DNA of 64,000 nucleotides, taken from positions 62,001 to 126,000 of the forward strand of contig JBBELK010000518.1 in the NCBI GenBank assembly GCA_037783545.1. The letters run 5' to 3'. The stretch is from Henricia sp. BOLD:AAB3569 (taxonomy: Eukaryota; Echinodermata; Asteroidea; Spinulosida; Echinasteridae). The stretch's first letter is position 1. Each line of letters opens with the position of its first letter. Positions 48,797 through 59,748 of the stretch are shown here, piece after piece. The translations under genes and the position numbers were made by a program. A model generated the notes under the pieces. It was not told the DNA's origin, searched no databases, and saw nothing but the letters and a program-made list of their open reading frames with translations.

Positions 48797-51700
48797 CGCA
48801 CAACTCAGGAGTACCCCAAAGAGGTGTGTACAGACAGCCACGGTTTGCGTGAGAGCAGTCAGGAAGCCTCAACCCAGTTTTTTCTAAACTTTGAAATTTC
48901 TCTGCCATTTCCCGGCGAAAGTCTGTCAATTATTTTATGACAAGTGCGCAATATAGAGAGTTTAGGGCATGCAAAATTTGAAGTTCGTCGGAAAATTTTT
49001 CGACCTCCAAATTTGCCGACGTTTGGACCACACTTTGACCAAATTGCCGAGCCAAACTGCGGTGCGTTAACGACAGTCCGAATGACTGAGCATGCGCACA
49101 ACTCAGGAGTACCCCAAAGAGGTGTGTACAGACAGCCACGGTTTGCGTGAGAGCAGTCAGGAAGCCTCAACCCAGTTTTTTCTAAACTTTGAAATTTCTC
49201 TGCCATTTCCCGGCGAAAGTCTGTCAATTTTTTATGACAAGTGCGCAATATAGAGAGTTTAGGGCATGCAAAATTTGAAGTTCGTCGGAACATTTTTCGA
49301 CCTCCAAATTGGCCGACGTTTGGACCACACTTTGACCAAATTGCCGAGCCAAACTGCGGTGCGTTAACGACAGTCCGAATGACTGAGCATGCGCACAACT
49401 CAGGAGTACCCCAAAGAGGTGTGTACAGACAGCCACGGTTTGCGTGAGAGCAGTCAGGAAGCCTTAACCCATTTTTTTCTAAACTTTGAAATTTCTCTGC
49501 CATTTCCCGGCGAAAGTCTGTTAATTTTTTATGACAAGTGCGCAATATAGAGAGTTTAGGGCATGCACAATTTGAAGTTCGTCGGAACATTTTTCGACCT
49601 CCAAATTTGCCGACGTTTGGACCACACTTTGACCAAATTGCCGAGCCAAACTGCGGTGCGTTAACGACAGTCCGAATGACTGAGCATGCGCACAACTCAG
49701 GAGTACCCCAAAGAGGTGTGTACAGACAGCCACGGTTTGCGTGAGAGCAGTCAGGAAGCCTCAACCCAGTTTTTTCTAAACTTTGAAATTTCTCTGCCAT
49801 TTCCCGGCGAAAGTCTGTCAATTTTGTATGACAAGTGCGCAATATAGAGAGTTTAGGGCATGCAAAATTTGAAGTTCGTCGGAACATTTTTCGACCTCCA
49901 AATTTGCCGACGTTTGGACCACACTTTGACCAAATTGCCGAGCCAAACTGCGGTGCGTTAACGACAGTCCGGATGACTGAGCATGCGCACAACTCAGGAG
50001 TACCCCAAAGAGGTGTGTACAGACAGCCACGGTTTGCGTGAGAGCAGTCAGGAAGCCTCAACCCAGTTTTTTCTAAACTTTGAAATTTCTCTGCCATTTC
50101 CCGGCGAAAGTCTGTCAATTTTTTATGACAAGTGCGCAATATAGAGAGTTTAGGGCATGCACAATTTGAAGTTCGTCGGAACATTTTTCGACCTCCAAAT
50201 TTGACGACGTTTGGACCACACTTTGACCAAATTGCCGAGCCAAACTGCGGTGCGTTAACGACAGTCCGAATGACTGAGCATGCGCACAACTCAGGAGTAC
50301 CCCAAAGAGGTGTGTACAGACAGCCACGGTTTGCGTGAGAGCAGTCAGGAAGCCTCAACCCAGTTTTTTCTAAACTTTGAAATTTCTCTGCCATTTCCCG
50401 GCGAAAGTCTGTCAATTTGTTATGACAAGTGCGCAATATAGAGAGTTTAGGGCATGCAAAATTTGATGTTCGTCGGAACATTTTTCGACCTCCAAATTTT
50501 CCGACGTTTGGACCACACTTTGACCAAATTGCCGAGCCAAACTGCGGTGCGTTAACGACAGTCCGAATGACTGAGCATGCGCACAACTCAGGAGTACCCC
50601 AAAGAGGTGTGTACAGACAGCCACGGTTTGCGTGAGAGCAGTCAGGAAGCCTCAACCCAGTTTTTTCTAAACTTTGAAATTTCTCTGCCATTTCCCGGCG
50701 AAAGTCTGTCAATTTTTTATGACAAGTGCGCAATATAGAGAGTTTAGGGCATGCAAAATTTGAAGTTCGTCGGAACATTTTTCGACCTCCAAATTTGCCG
50801 ACGTTTGGACCACACTTTGACCAAATTGCCGAGCCAAACTGCGGTGCGTTAACGACAGTCCGAATGACTGAGCATGCGCACAACTCAGGAGTACCCCAAA
50901 GAGGTGTGTACAGACAGCCACGGTTTGCGTGAGAGCAGTCAGGAAGCCTCAACCCAGTTTTTTTTCTAAACTTTGAAATTTCTCTGCCATTTCCCAGCGA
51001 AAGTCTGTCAATTTTGTATGACAAGTGCGCAATATAGAGAGTTTAGGGCATGCAAAATTTGAAGTTCGTCGGAACATTTTTCGACCTCCAAATTTGCCGA
51101 CGTTTGGACCACACTTTGACCAAATTGCCGAGCCAAACTGCGGTGCGTTAACGACAGTCCGAATGACTGAGCATGCGCACAACTCAGGAGTACCCCAAAG
51201 AGGTGTGTACAGACAGCCACGGTTTGCGTGAGAGCAGTCAGGAAGCCTCAACCCAGTTTTTTCTAAACTTTGAAATTTCTCTGCCATTTCCCGGCGAAAG
51301 TCTGTCAATTTGTTATGACAAGTGCGCAATATATAGAGTTTAGGGCATGCAAAATTTGAAGTTCGTCGGAACATTTTTCGACCTCCAAATTTGCCGACGT
51401 TTGGACCACACTTTGACCAAATTGCCGAGCCAAACTGCGGTGCGTTAACGACAGTCCGAATGACTGAGCATGCGCACAACTCAGGAGTACCCCAAAGAGG
51501 TGTGTACAGACAGCCACGGTTTGCGTGAGAGCAGTCAGGAAGCCTCAACCCAGTTTTTTCTAAACTTTGAAATTTCTCTGCCATTTCCCGGCGAAAGTCT
51601 GTCAATTTGTTATGACAAGTGCGCAATATAGAGAGTTTAGGGCATGCAAAATTTGATGTTCGTCGGAACATTTTTCGACCTCCAAATTTTCCGACGTTTG

Positions 51701-53806
51701 GACCACACTTTGACCAAATTGCCGAGCCAAACTGCGGTGCGTTAACGACAGTCCGAATGACTGAGCATGCGCACAACTCAGGAGTACCCCAAAGAGGTGT
51801 GTACAGACAGCCACGGTTTGCGTGAGAGCAGTCAGGAAGCCTCAACCCAGTTTTTTCTAAACTTTGAAATTTCTCTGCCATTTCCAGGCGAAAGTCTGTC
51901 AATTTTTTATGACAAGTGCGCAATATAGAGAGTTTAGGGCATGCAAAATTTGAAGTTCGTCGGAACATTTTTCGACCTCCAAATTTGCCGACGTTTGGAC
52001 CACACTTTGACCAAATTGCCGAGCCAAACTGCGGTGCGTTAACGACAGTCCGAATGACTGAGCATGCGCACAACTCAGGAGTACCCAAAAGAGGTGTGTA
52101 CAGACAGCCACGGTTTGCGTGAGAGCAGTCAGGAAGCCTCAACCCAGTTTTTTCTAAACTTTGAAATTTCTCTGCCATTTCCCGGCGAAAGTCTGTCAAT
52201 TTTTTATGACAAGTGCGCAATATAGAGAGTTTAGGGCATGCAAAATTTGAAGTTCGTCGGAACATTTTTCGACCTCCAAATTTGCCGACGTTTGGACCAC
52301 ACTTTGACCAAATTGCCGAGCCAAACTGCGGTGCGTTAACGACAGTCCGAATGACTGAGCATGCGCACAACTCAGGAGTACCCCAAAGAGGTGTGTACAG
52401 ACAGCCACGGTTTGCGTGAGAGCAGTCAGGAAGCCTCAACCCAGTTTTTTTTCTAAACTTTGAAATTTCTCTGCTATTTCCCAGCGAAAGTCTGTCAATT
52501 TTGTATGACAAGTGCGCAATATAGAGAGTTTAGGGCATGCAAAATTTGAAGTTCGTCGGAACATTTTTCGACCTCCAAATTTGCCGACGTTTGGACCACA
52601 CTTTGACCAAATTGCCGAGCCAAACTGCGGTGCGTTAACGACAGTCCGAATGACTGAGCATGCGCACAACTCAGGAGTACCCCAAAGAGGTGTGTACAGA
52701 CAGCCACGGTTTGCGTGAGAGCAGTCAGGAAGCCTCAACCCAGTTTTTTCTAAACTTTGAAATTTCTCTGCCATTTCCCGGCGAAAGTCTGTCAATTTGT
52801 TATGACAAGTGCGCAATATATAGAGTTTAGGGCATGCAAAATTTGAAGTTCGTCGGAACATTTTTCGACCTCCAAATTTGCCGACGTTTGGACCACACTT
52901 TGACCAAATTGCCGAGCCAAACTGCGGTGCGTTAACGACAGTCCGAATGACTGAGCATGCGCACAACTCAGGAGTACCCCAAAGAGGTGTGTACAGACAG
53001 CCACGGTTTGCGTGAGAGCAGTCAGGAAGCCTCAACCCAGTTTTTTCTAAACTTTGAAATTTCTCTGCCATTTCCCGGCGAAAGTCTGTCAATTTTGTAT
53101 GACAAGTGCGCAATATAGAGAGTTTAGGGCATGCACAATTTGAAGTTCGTCGGAACATTTTTCGACCTTCAAATTTGCCGACGTTTGGACCACACTTTGA
53201 CCAAATTGCCGAGCCAAACTGCGGTGCGTTAACGACAGTCCGAATGACTGAGCATGCGCACAACTCAGGAGTACCCCAAAGAGGTGTGTACAGACAGCCA
53301 CGGTTTGCGTGAGAGCAGTCAGGAAGCCTCAACCCAGTTTTTTTTCTAAACTTTGAAATTTCTCTGCCATTTCCCGGCGAAAGTCTGTAAATTTTGTATG
53401 ACAAGTGCGCAATATAGAGAGTTTAGGGCATGCAAAATTTGAAGTTCGTCGGAACATTTTTCGACCTCCAAATTTGCCGACGTTTGGACCACACTTTGAC
53501 CAAATTGCCGAGCCAAACTGCGGTGCGTTAACGACAGTCCGAATGACTGAGCATGCGCACAACTCAGGAGTACCCCAAAGAGGTGTGTACAGACAGCCAC
53601 GGTTTGCGTGAGAGCAGTCAGGAAGCCTCAACCCAGTTTTTTCTAAACTTTGAAATTTCTCTGCCATTTCCCGGCGAAAGTCTGTCAATTTTTTATGACA
53701 AGTGCGCAATATAGAGAGTTTAGGGCATGCAAAATTTGAAGTTTGTCGGAACATTTTTCGACCTCCAAATTTGCCGACGTTTGGACCACACTTTGACCAA
53801 ATTGCC
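48797..53806. repeat. Satellite block between the SINE and the first composite insert
   Basis: About 17 monomers of the same subtypes as domain 7. Included are two AAATTTTCCGACG/GATGTTCG-type units (starts near 50,422 and 51,612), ATATATAGAG types at 51,315 and 52,802, and eight-T forms of tract 1 near 50,960, 52,445 and 53,338. The last monomer has GTTTGTCGG and is cut after AATTGCC by the insert. No other sequence is present. Confidence 0.88.
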
Positions 53807-53818
53807 TTTTTCTAAAAT

Positions 53819-53840
53819 GTTTTATTCGTCCGAATAAAAC
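53819..53840. repeat. Palindrome at the left end of insert copy 1
   Basis: Arms GTTTTATTCG (53,819-53,828) and CGAATAAAAC (53,831-53,840) are perfectly complementary around a central TC. In DNA this could extrude a 10-bp stem. It lies 13 bp inside the left junction. It could be part of an element terminus, but no matching structure occurs at the other end. Confidence 0.85.
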
Positions 53841-53896
53841 ACGCTAACCAGTCCAACGTTGTTACCGATAGAACCAGTGCTTCAGCCGTTGTCGTT

Positions 53897-54168
53897 GCCA
53901 GTCCAGGTCATTTATCCACTAAGCGTTCGCCGTTATTGCCAAATTTCCTCATTCGTAGTCGTTGCCAGTCCAGGTCATTTATCCACTAAGCGTTCGCCGT
54001 TATTGCCAAATTTCCTCATTCGTAGTCGTTGCCAGTCCAGGTCATTTATCCACCAATTGTTCGCCGTTATTGCCAAATTTCCTCATTCGTTGTCGTTGCC
54101 AGTCCAGGTCATTTATCCACCAAATTTCCTCATTCGTTGTCGTTGCCAATCCAGGTCATTATCCGGCG
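53897..54168. repeat. 67-bp minisatellite in insert copy 1
   Basis: Three full 67-bp units start at 53,897, 53,964 and 54,031, each beginning GCCAGTCCAGGTCATTTATC. A 47-bp unit at 54,098 lacks 20 internal bases, and a partial unit starts at 54,145 (GCCAATCCAGGTCATTATCC). A short echo, CCAGTCCAGGTCTGG, lies near 54,279. Units 1 and 2 are identical, and unit 3 differs at CACCAATTG and CGTTGTCG. Confidence 0.9.
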
Positions 54169-54475
54169 AGTATTCTCCATCACAATCATCACCAATCTTG
54201 TTCGATCGTGTCCGAGTATCAGGTCATATCCTTCGAGAAGCACCACAGGTACATCCTCATAAAACCACAATCGTCACCAGTCCAGGTCTGGAAGAATCAA
54301 GACCGCAGACTCGGATCCAATCGTGTTCCAAAATTGCATCGGCGTTCCCCGTGACGTACGTACTGGTCACTCCATCATTGAGCAACGTTCCAGGACATCA
54401 CGGGATTCCGCGAAAAACTCCTCCAAACTACCTATGTGCAAGGGTAGTCCTTTGGAAAGCGGTCATCACAGGCCA

Positions 54476-54510
54476 GCGAGGAAAGAACCCGTACGCCAAC
54501 CCGACCGCCC
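54476..54510 (-). mobile_element. SINE-head fragment inside insert copy 1
   Basis: These 35 bp are identical to 48,748-48,782, the first part of the full SINE including its A box, and in the same orientation. Sequence on the inner side differs at once from the SINE, and no B box follows. So this is either a truncated SINE head or the head of a different element sharing the same tRNA-derived 5' end. Confidence 0.85.
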
Positions 54511-54559
54511 CAAACTGCGGTGCGTTAACGACCGAGCCAAACTGCGGTGCGTTAACGAC
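54510..54559. repeat. Satellite fragment duplication at right junction of insert copy 1
   Basis: The 23 bases beginning CCAAACTGCGGTGCG occur at 54,510-54,532 and again at 54,537-54,559, separated by CGAG. The second copy belongs to the host monomer. The first is a stray piece of satellite attached to the end of the insert. Confidence 0.9.
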
Positions 54560-57500
54560 AGTCCGAATGACTGAGCATGCGCACAACTCAGGAGTACCCC
54601 AAAGAGGTGTGTACAGACAGCCACGGTTTGCGTGAGAGCAGTCAGGAAGCCTCAACCCAGGTTTTTCTAAACTTTGAAATTTCTCTTCCATTTCCCGGCG
54701 AAAGTCTGTCAATTTTTTATGACAAGTGCGCAATATAGAGAGTTCAGGGCATGCACAATTTGAAGTTCGTCGGAACATTTTTCGACCTCCAAATTTGCCG
54801 ACGTTTGGACCACACTTTGACCAAATTGCCGAGCCAAACTGCGGTGCGTTAACGACAGTCCGAATGACTGAGCATGCGCACAACTCAGGAGTACCCCAAA
54901 GAGGTGTGTACAGACAGCCACGGTTTGCGTGAGAGCAGTCAGGAAGCCTCAACCCAGTTTTTTCTAAACTTTGAAATTTCTCTGCCATTTCCCGGCGAAA
55001 GTCTGTCAATTATTTTATGACAAGTGCGCAATATAGAGAGTTTAGGGCATGCAAAATTTGAAGTTCGTCGGAAAATTTTTCGACCTCCAAATTTGCCGAC
55101 GTTTGGACCACACTTTGACTAAATTGCCGAGCCAAACTGCGGTGCGTTAACGACAGTCCGAATGACTGAGCATGCGCACAACTCAGGAGTACCCCAAAGA
55201 GGTGTGTACAGACAGCCACGGTTTGCGTGAGAGCAGTCAGGAAGCCTCAACCCAGTTTTTTCTAAACTTTGAAATTTCTCTGCCATTTCCCGGTGAAAGT
55301 CTGTCAATTTTTTATGACAAGTGCGCAATATAAAGAGTTTAGGGCATGCAAAATTTAAAGTTCGTCGGAACATTTTTCGACCTCCAAATTTGCCGACGTT
55401 TGGACCACACTTTGACCAAATTGCCGAGCCAAACTGCGGTGCGTTAACGACAGTCCGAATGACTGAGCATGCGCACAACTCAGGAGTACCCCAAAGAGGT
55501 GTGTACAGACAGCCACGGTTTGCGTGAGAGCAGTCAGGAAGCCTCAACCCAGTTTTTTCTAAACTTTGAAATTTCTCTGCCATTTCCCGGCGAAAGTCTG
55601 TCAATTTGTTATGACAAGTGCGCAATATATAGAGTTTAGGGCATGCAAAATTTGAAGTTCGTCGGAACACTTTTCGACCTCCAAATTTGCCGACGTTTGG
55701 ACCACACTTTGACCAAATTGCCGAGCCAAACTGCGGTGCGTTAACGACAGTCCGAATGACTGAGCATGCGCACAACTCAGGAGTACCCCAAAGAGGTGTG
55801 TACAGACAGCCACGGTTTGCGTGAGAGCAGTCAGGAAGCCTCAACCCAGTTTTTTCTAAACTTTGAAATTTCTCTGCCATTTCCCGGCGAAAGTCTGTCA
55901 ATTTTGTATGACAAGTGCGCAATATAGAGAGTTTAGGGCATGCACAATTTGAAGTTCGTCGGAACATTTTTCGACCTCCAAATTTGCCGACGTTTGGACC
56001 ACACTTTGACCAAATTGCCGAGCCAAACTGCGGTGCGTTAACGACAGTCCGAATGACTGAGCATGCGCACAACTCAGGAGTACCCAAAAGAGGTGTGTAC
56101 AGACAGCCACGGTTTGCGTGAGAGCAGTCAGGAAGCCTCAACCCAGTTTTTTCTAAACTTTGAAATTTCTCTGCCATTTCCCGGCGAAAGTCTGTCAATT
56201 TTTTTATGACAAGTGCGCAATATAGAGAGTTTAGGGCATGCAAAATTTGAAGTTCGTCGGAACATTTTTCGACCTCCAAATTTGCCGACGTTTGGACCAC
56301 ACTTTGACCAAATTACCGAGCCAAACTGCGGTGCGTTAACGACAGTCCGAATGACTGAGCATGCGCACAACTCAGGAGTACCCCAAAGAGGTGTGTACAG
56401 ACAGCCACGGTTTGCGTGAGAGCAGTCAGGAAGCCTCAACCCAGTTTTTTCTAAACTTTGAAATTTCTCTGCCATTTCCCGGCGAAAGTCTGTCAATTTT
56501 TTATGACAAGTGCGCAATATAGAGAGTTTAGGGCATGCACAATTTGAAGTTCGTCGGAACATTTTTCGACCTCCAAATTTGCCGACGTTTGGACCACACT
56601 TTGACCAAATTGCCGAGCCAAACTGCGGTGCGTTAACGACAGTCCGAATGACTGAGCATGCGCACAACTCAGGAGTACCCAAAAGAGGTGTGTACAGACA
56701 GCCACGGTTTGCGTGAGAGCAGTCAGGAAGCCTCAACGCAGTTTTTTCTAAACTTTGAAATTTCTCTGCCATTTCCCGGCGAAAGTCTGTCAATTTTTTA
56801 TGACAAGTGCGCAATATAGAGAGTTTAGGGCATGCACAATTTGAAGTTCGTCGGAACATTTTTCGACCTCCAAATTTGCCGACGTTTGGACCACACTTTG
56901 ACCAAATTACCGAGCCAAACTGCGGTGCGTTAACGACAGTCCGAATGACTGAGCATGCGCACAACTCAGGAGTACCCCAAAGAGGTGTGTACAGACAGCC
57001 ACGGTTTGCGTGAGAGCAGTCAGGAAGCCTCAACCCAGTTTTTTCTAAACTTTGAAATTTCTCTGCCATTTCCCGGCGAAAGTCTGTCAATTATTTTATG
57101 ACAAGTGCGCAATATAGAGAGTTTAGGGCATGCAAAATTTGAAGTTCGTCGGAAAATTTTTCGACCTCCAAATTTGCCGACGTTTGGACCACACTTTGAC
57201 CAAATTGCCGAGCCAAACTGCGGTGCGTTAACGACAGTCCGAATGACTGAGCATGCGCACAGCTCAGGAGTACCCCAAAGAGGTGTGTACAGACAGCCAC
57301 GGTTTGCGTGAGAGCAGTCAGGAAGCCTCAACCCAGTTTTTTCTAAACTTTGAAATTTCTCTGCCATTTCCCGGCGAAAGTCTGTCAATTTTTTATGACA
57401 AGTGCGCAATATAGAGAGTTTAGGGCATGCAAAATTTGAAGTTCGTCGGAACATTTTTCAACCTCCAAATTTGCCGACGTTTGGACCACACTTTGACCAA

Positions 57501-58995
57501 ATTGCCGAGCCAAACTGCGGTGCGTTAACGACAGTCCGAATGACTGAGCATGCGCACAACTCAGGAGTACCCCAAAGAGGTGTGTACAGACAGCCACGGT
57601 TTGCGTGAGAGCAGTCAGGAAGCCTCAACCCAGTTTTTTTTCTAAACTTTGAAATTTCTCTGCCATTTCCCAGCGAAAGTCTGTCAATTTTGTATGACAA
57701 GTGCGCAATATAGAGAGTTTAGGGCATGCAAAATTTGAAGTTCGTCGGAACATTTTTCGACCTCCAAATTTGCCGACGTTTGGACCACACTTTGACCAAA
57801 TTGCCGAGCCAAACTGCGGTGCGTTAACGACAGTCCGAATGACTGAGCATGCGCACAACTCAGGAGTACCCCAAAGAGGTGTGTACAGACAGCCACGGTT
57901 TGCGTGAGAGCAGTCAGGAAGCCTCAACCCAGTTTTTTCTAAACTTTGAAATTTCTCTGCCATTTCCCGGCGAAAGTCTGTCAATTTGTTATGACAAGTG
58001 CGCAATATATAGAGTTTAGGGCATGCAAAATTTGAAGTTCGTCGGAACATTTTTCGACCTCCAAATTTGCCGACGTTTGGACCACACTTTGACCAAATTG
58101 CCGAGCCAAACTGCGGTGCGTTAACGACAGTCCGAATGACTGAGCATGCGCACAACTCAGGAGTACCCCAAAGAGGTGTGTACAGACAGCCACGGTTTGC
58201 GTGAGAGCAGTCAGGAAGCCTCAACCCAGTTTTTTCTAAACTTTGAAATTTCTCTGCCATTTCCCGGCGAAAGTCTGTCAATTTTGTATGACAAGTGCGC
58301 AATATAGAGAGTTTAGGGCATGCACAATTTGAAGTTCGTCGGAACATTTTTCGACCTTCAAATTTGCCGACGTTTGGACCACACTTTGACCAAATTGCCG
58401 AGCCAAACTGCGGTGCGTTAACGACAGTCCGAATGACTGAGCATGCGCACAACTCAGGAGTACCCCAAAGAGGTGTGTACAGACAGCCACGGTTTGCGTG
58501 AGAGCAGTCAGGAAGCCTCAACCCAGTTTTTTTTCTAAATTTTGAAATTTCTCTGCCATTTCCCAGCGAAAGTCTGTAAATTTTGTATGACAAGTGCGCA
58601 ATATAGAGAGTTTAGGGCATGCAAAATTTGAAGTTCGTCGGAACATTTTTCGACCTCCAAATTTGCCGACGTTTGGACCACACTTTGACCAAATTGCCGA
58701 GCCAAACTGCGGTGCGTTAACGACAGTCCGAATGACTGAGCATGCGCACAACTCAGGAGTACCCCAAAGAGGTGTGTACAGACAGCCACGGTTTGCGTGA
58801 GAGCAGTCAGGAAGCCTCAACCCAGTTTTTTCTAAACTTTGAAATTTCTCTGCCATTTCCCGGCGAAAGTCTGTCAATTTTTTATGACAAGTGCGCAATA
58901 TAGAGAGTTTAGGGCATGCAAAATTTGAAGTTTGTCGGAACATTTTTCGACCTCCAAATTTGCCGACGTTTGGACCACACTTTGACCAAATTGCC
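54534..58995. repeat. Satellite block between the two composite inserts
   Basis: About 15 monomers. It starts with a GAGTTCAGGG/GCACAATTTG type and a GGAAAATTTTTCG type (start about 55,017). It then has ATATATAGAG (55,611), AGTACCCAAAAG types near 56,080 and 56,676, and TTACCGAG types near 56,313 and 56,907. The order that leads into the next insert starts at 57,098. Only satellite is present. Confidence 0.88.
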
Positions 58996-59007
58996 TTTTT
59001 CTAAAAT

Positions 59008-59029
59008 GTTTTATTCGTCCGAATAAAAC
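59008..59029. repeat. Palindrome at the left end of insert copy 2
   Basis: GTTTTATTCG and CGAATAAAAC around TC, exact copy of 53,819-53,840. Confidence 0.85.
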
Positions 59030-59085
59030 ACGCTAACCAGTCCAACGTTGTTACCGATAGAACCAGTGCTTCAGCCGTTGTCGTT

Positions 59086-59357
59086 GCCAGTCCAGGTCAT
59101 TTATCCACTAAGCGTTCGCCGTTATTGCCAAATTTCCTCATTCGTAGTCGTTGCCAGTCCAGGTCATTTATCCACTAAGCGTTCGCCGTTATTGCCAAAT
59201 TTCCTCATTCGTAGTCGTTGCCAGTCCAGGTCATTTATCCACCAATTGTTCGCCGTTATTGCCAAATTTCCTCATTCGTTGTCGTTGCCAGTCCAGGTCA
59301 TTTATCCACCAAATTTCCTCATTCGTTGTCGTTGCCAATCCAGGTCATTATCCGGCG
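59086..59357. repeat. 67-bp minisatellite in insert copy 2
   Basis: Same three full units, one 47-bp unit and one partial unit as in copy 1. Unit number has not changed since the block was duplicated, which argues for a recent duplication because minisatellites usually change copy number readily. Confidence 0.9.
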
Positions 59358-59664
59358 AGTATTCTCCATCACAATCATCACCAATCTTGTTCGATCGTGT
59401 CCGAGTATCAGGTCATATCCTTCGAGAAGCACCACAGGTACATCCTCATAAAACCACAATCGTCACCAGTCCAGGTCTGGAAGAATCAAGACCGCAGACT
59501 CGGATCCAATCGTGTTCCAAAATTGCATCGGCGTTCCCCGTGACGTACGTACTGGTCACTCCATCATTGAGCAACGTTCCAGGACATCACGGGATTCCGC
59601 GAAAAACTCCTCCAAACTACCTATGTGCAAGGGTAGTCCTTTGGAAAGCGGTCATCACAGGCCA

Positions 59665-59699
59665 GCGAGGAAAGAACCCGTACGCCAACCCGACCGCCC
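59665..59699 (-). mobile_element. SINE-head fragment inside insert copy 2
   Basis: Exact counterpart of 54,476-54,510 and therefore also identical to the first part of the SINE at 48.75 kb. It contains the A box only. Confidence 0.85.
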
Positions 59700-59748
59700 C
59701 AAACTGCGGTGCGTTAACGACCGAGCCAAACTGCGGTGCGTTAACGAC
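59699..59748. repeat. Satellite fragment duplication at right junction of insert copy 2
   Basis: The same 23-bp satellite piece at 59,699-59,721 and 59,726-59,748, separated by CGAG, as in copy 1. Confidence 0.9.

Larger units (their letters stand above)
53807..54533. mobile_element. 727-bp composite insert, copy 1 (unknown family)
   Basis: Non-satellite DNA interrupts a monomer between AATTGCC and GAGCC without loss of monomer sequence; only the dinucleotide CC is shared by the two junctions. In plus order it contains TTTTTCTAAA (which also matches satellite tract 1), a near-perfect palindrome, 67-bp minisatellite units, about 300 bp of unique sequence, a 35-bp match to the SINE head (54,476-54,510) and a 23-bp satellite piece. 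No transposase, reverse transcriptase, terminal inverted repeat or B box is visible. It may be a SINE-headed composite element or a captured genomic fragment. The mobile-element label is tentative. Confidence 0.55.
52206..55907. repeat. 5,189-bp-offset block duplication, copy 1
   Basis: Monomer variants, the composite insert and both flanks recur 5,189 bp downstream in the same order. Differences are few, for example CTGCTATTTCCC (near 52,472) against TGCCATTTCCC, and TAAAGAG/AATTTAAAG near 55,331 against TAGAGAG/AATTTGAAG. Outside 52.2-55.9 kb the subtype order no longer matches. Boundaries are given to the nearest monomer. Confidence 0.85.
58996..59722. mobile_element. 727-bp composite insert, copy 2 (unknown family)
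   Basis: Same junctions and internal order as copy 1, with no difference that I could find over the insert. The identical junctions show that this is a duplicate of one insertion event spread by satellite recombination, not a second independent insertion. The same uncertainty about its family applies. Confidence 0.6.

Noticed and set aside
53807..53845. Helitron 3' terminus (hairpin near the end of the insert)
   Set aside because: On the minus strand the palindrome is near the end, but no CTRR follows it at the junction, no TC start is evident at the other end, and insertion is not between A and T.
53859..54635. Plus-strand open frame of 258 codons across the composite insert (also 59,048-59,824)
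   Set aside because: It runs through the 67-bp minisatellite, the unique part, the antisense SINE head and then satellite. It has no recognisable domain, and overlapping frames of 130 and 77 codons arise from the same minisatellite. It is most likely chance.
58996..59722. Second independent insertion of the composite element
   Set aside because: Both junctions, the 23-bp satellite fragment and the surrounding monomer subtypes match copy 1, so it is a block duplication of one event.
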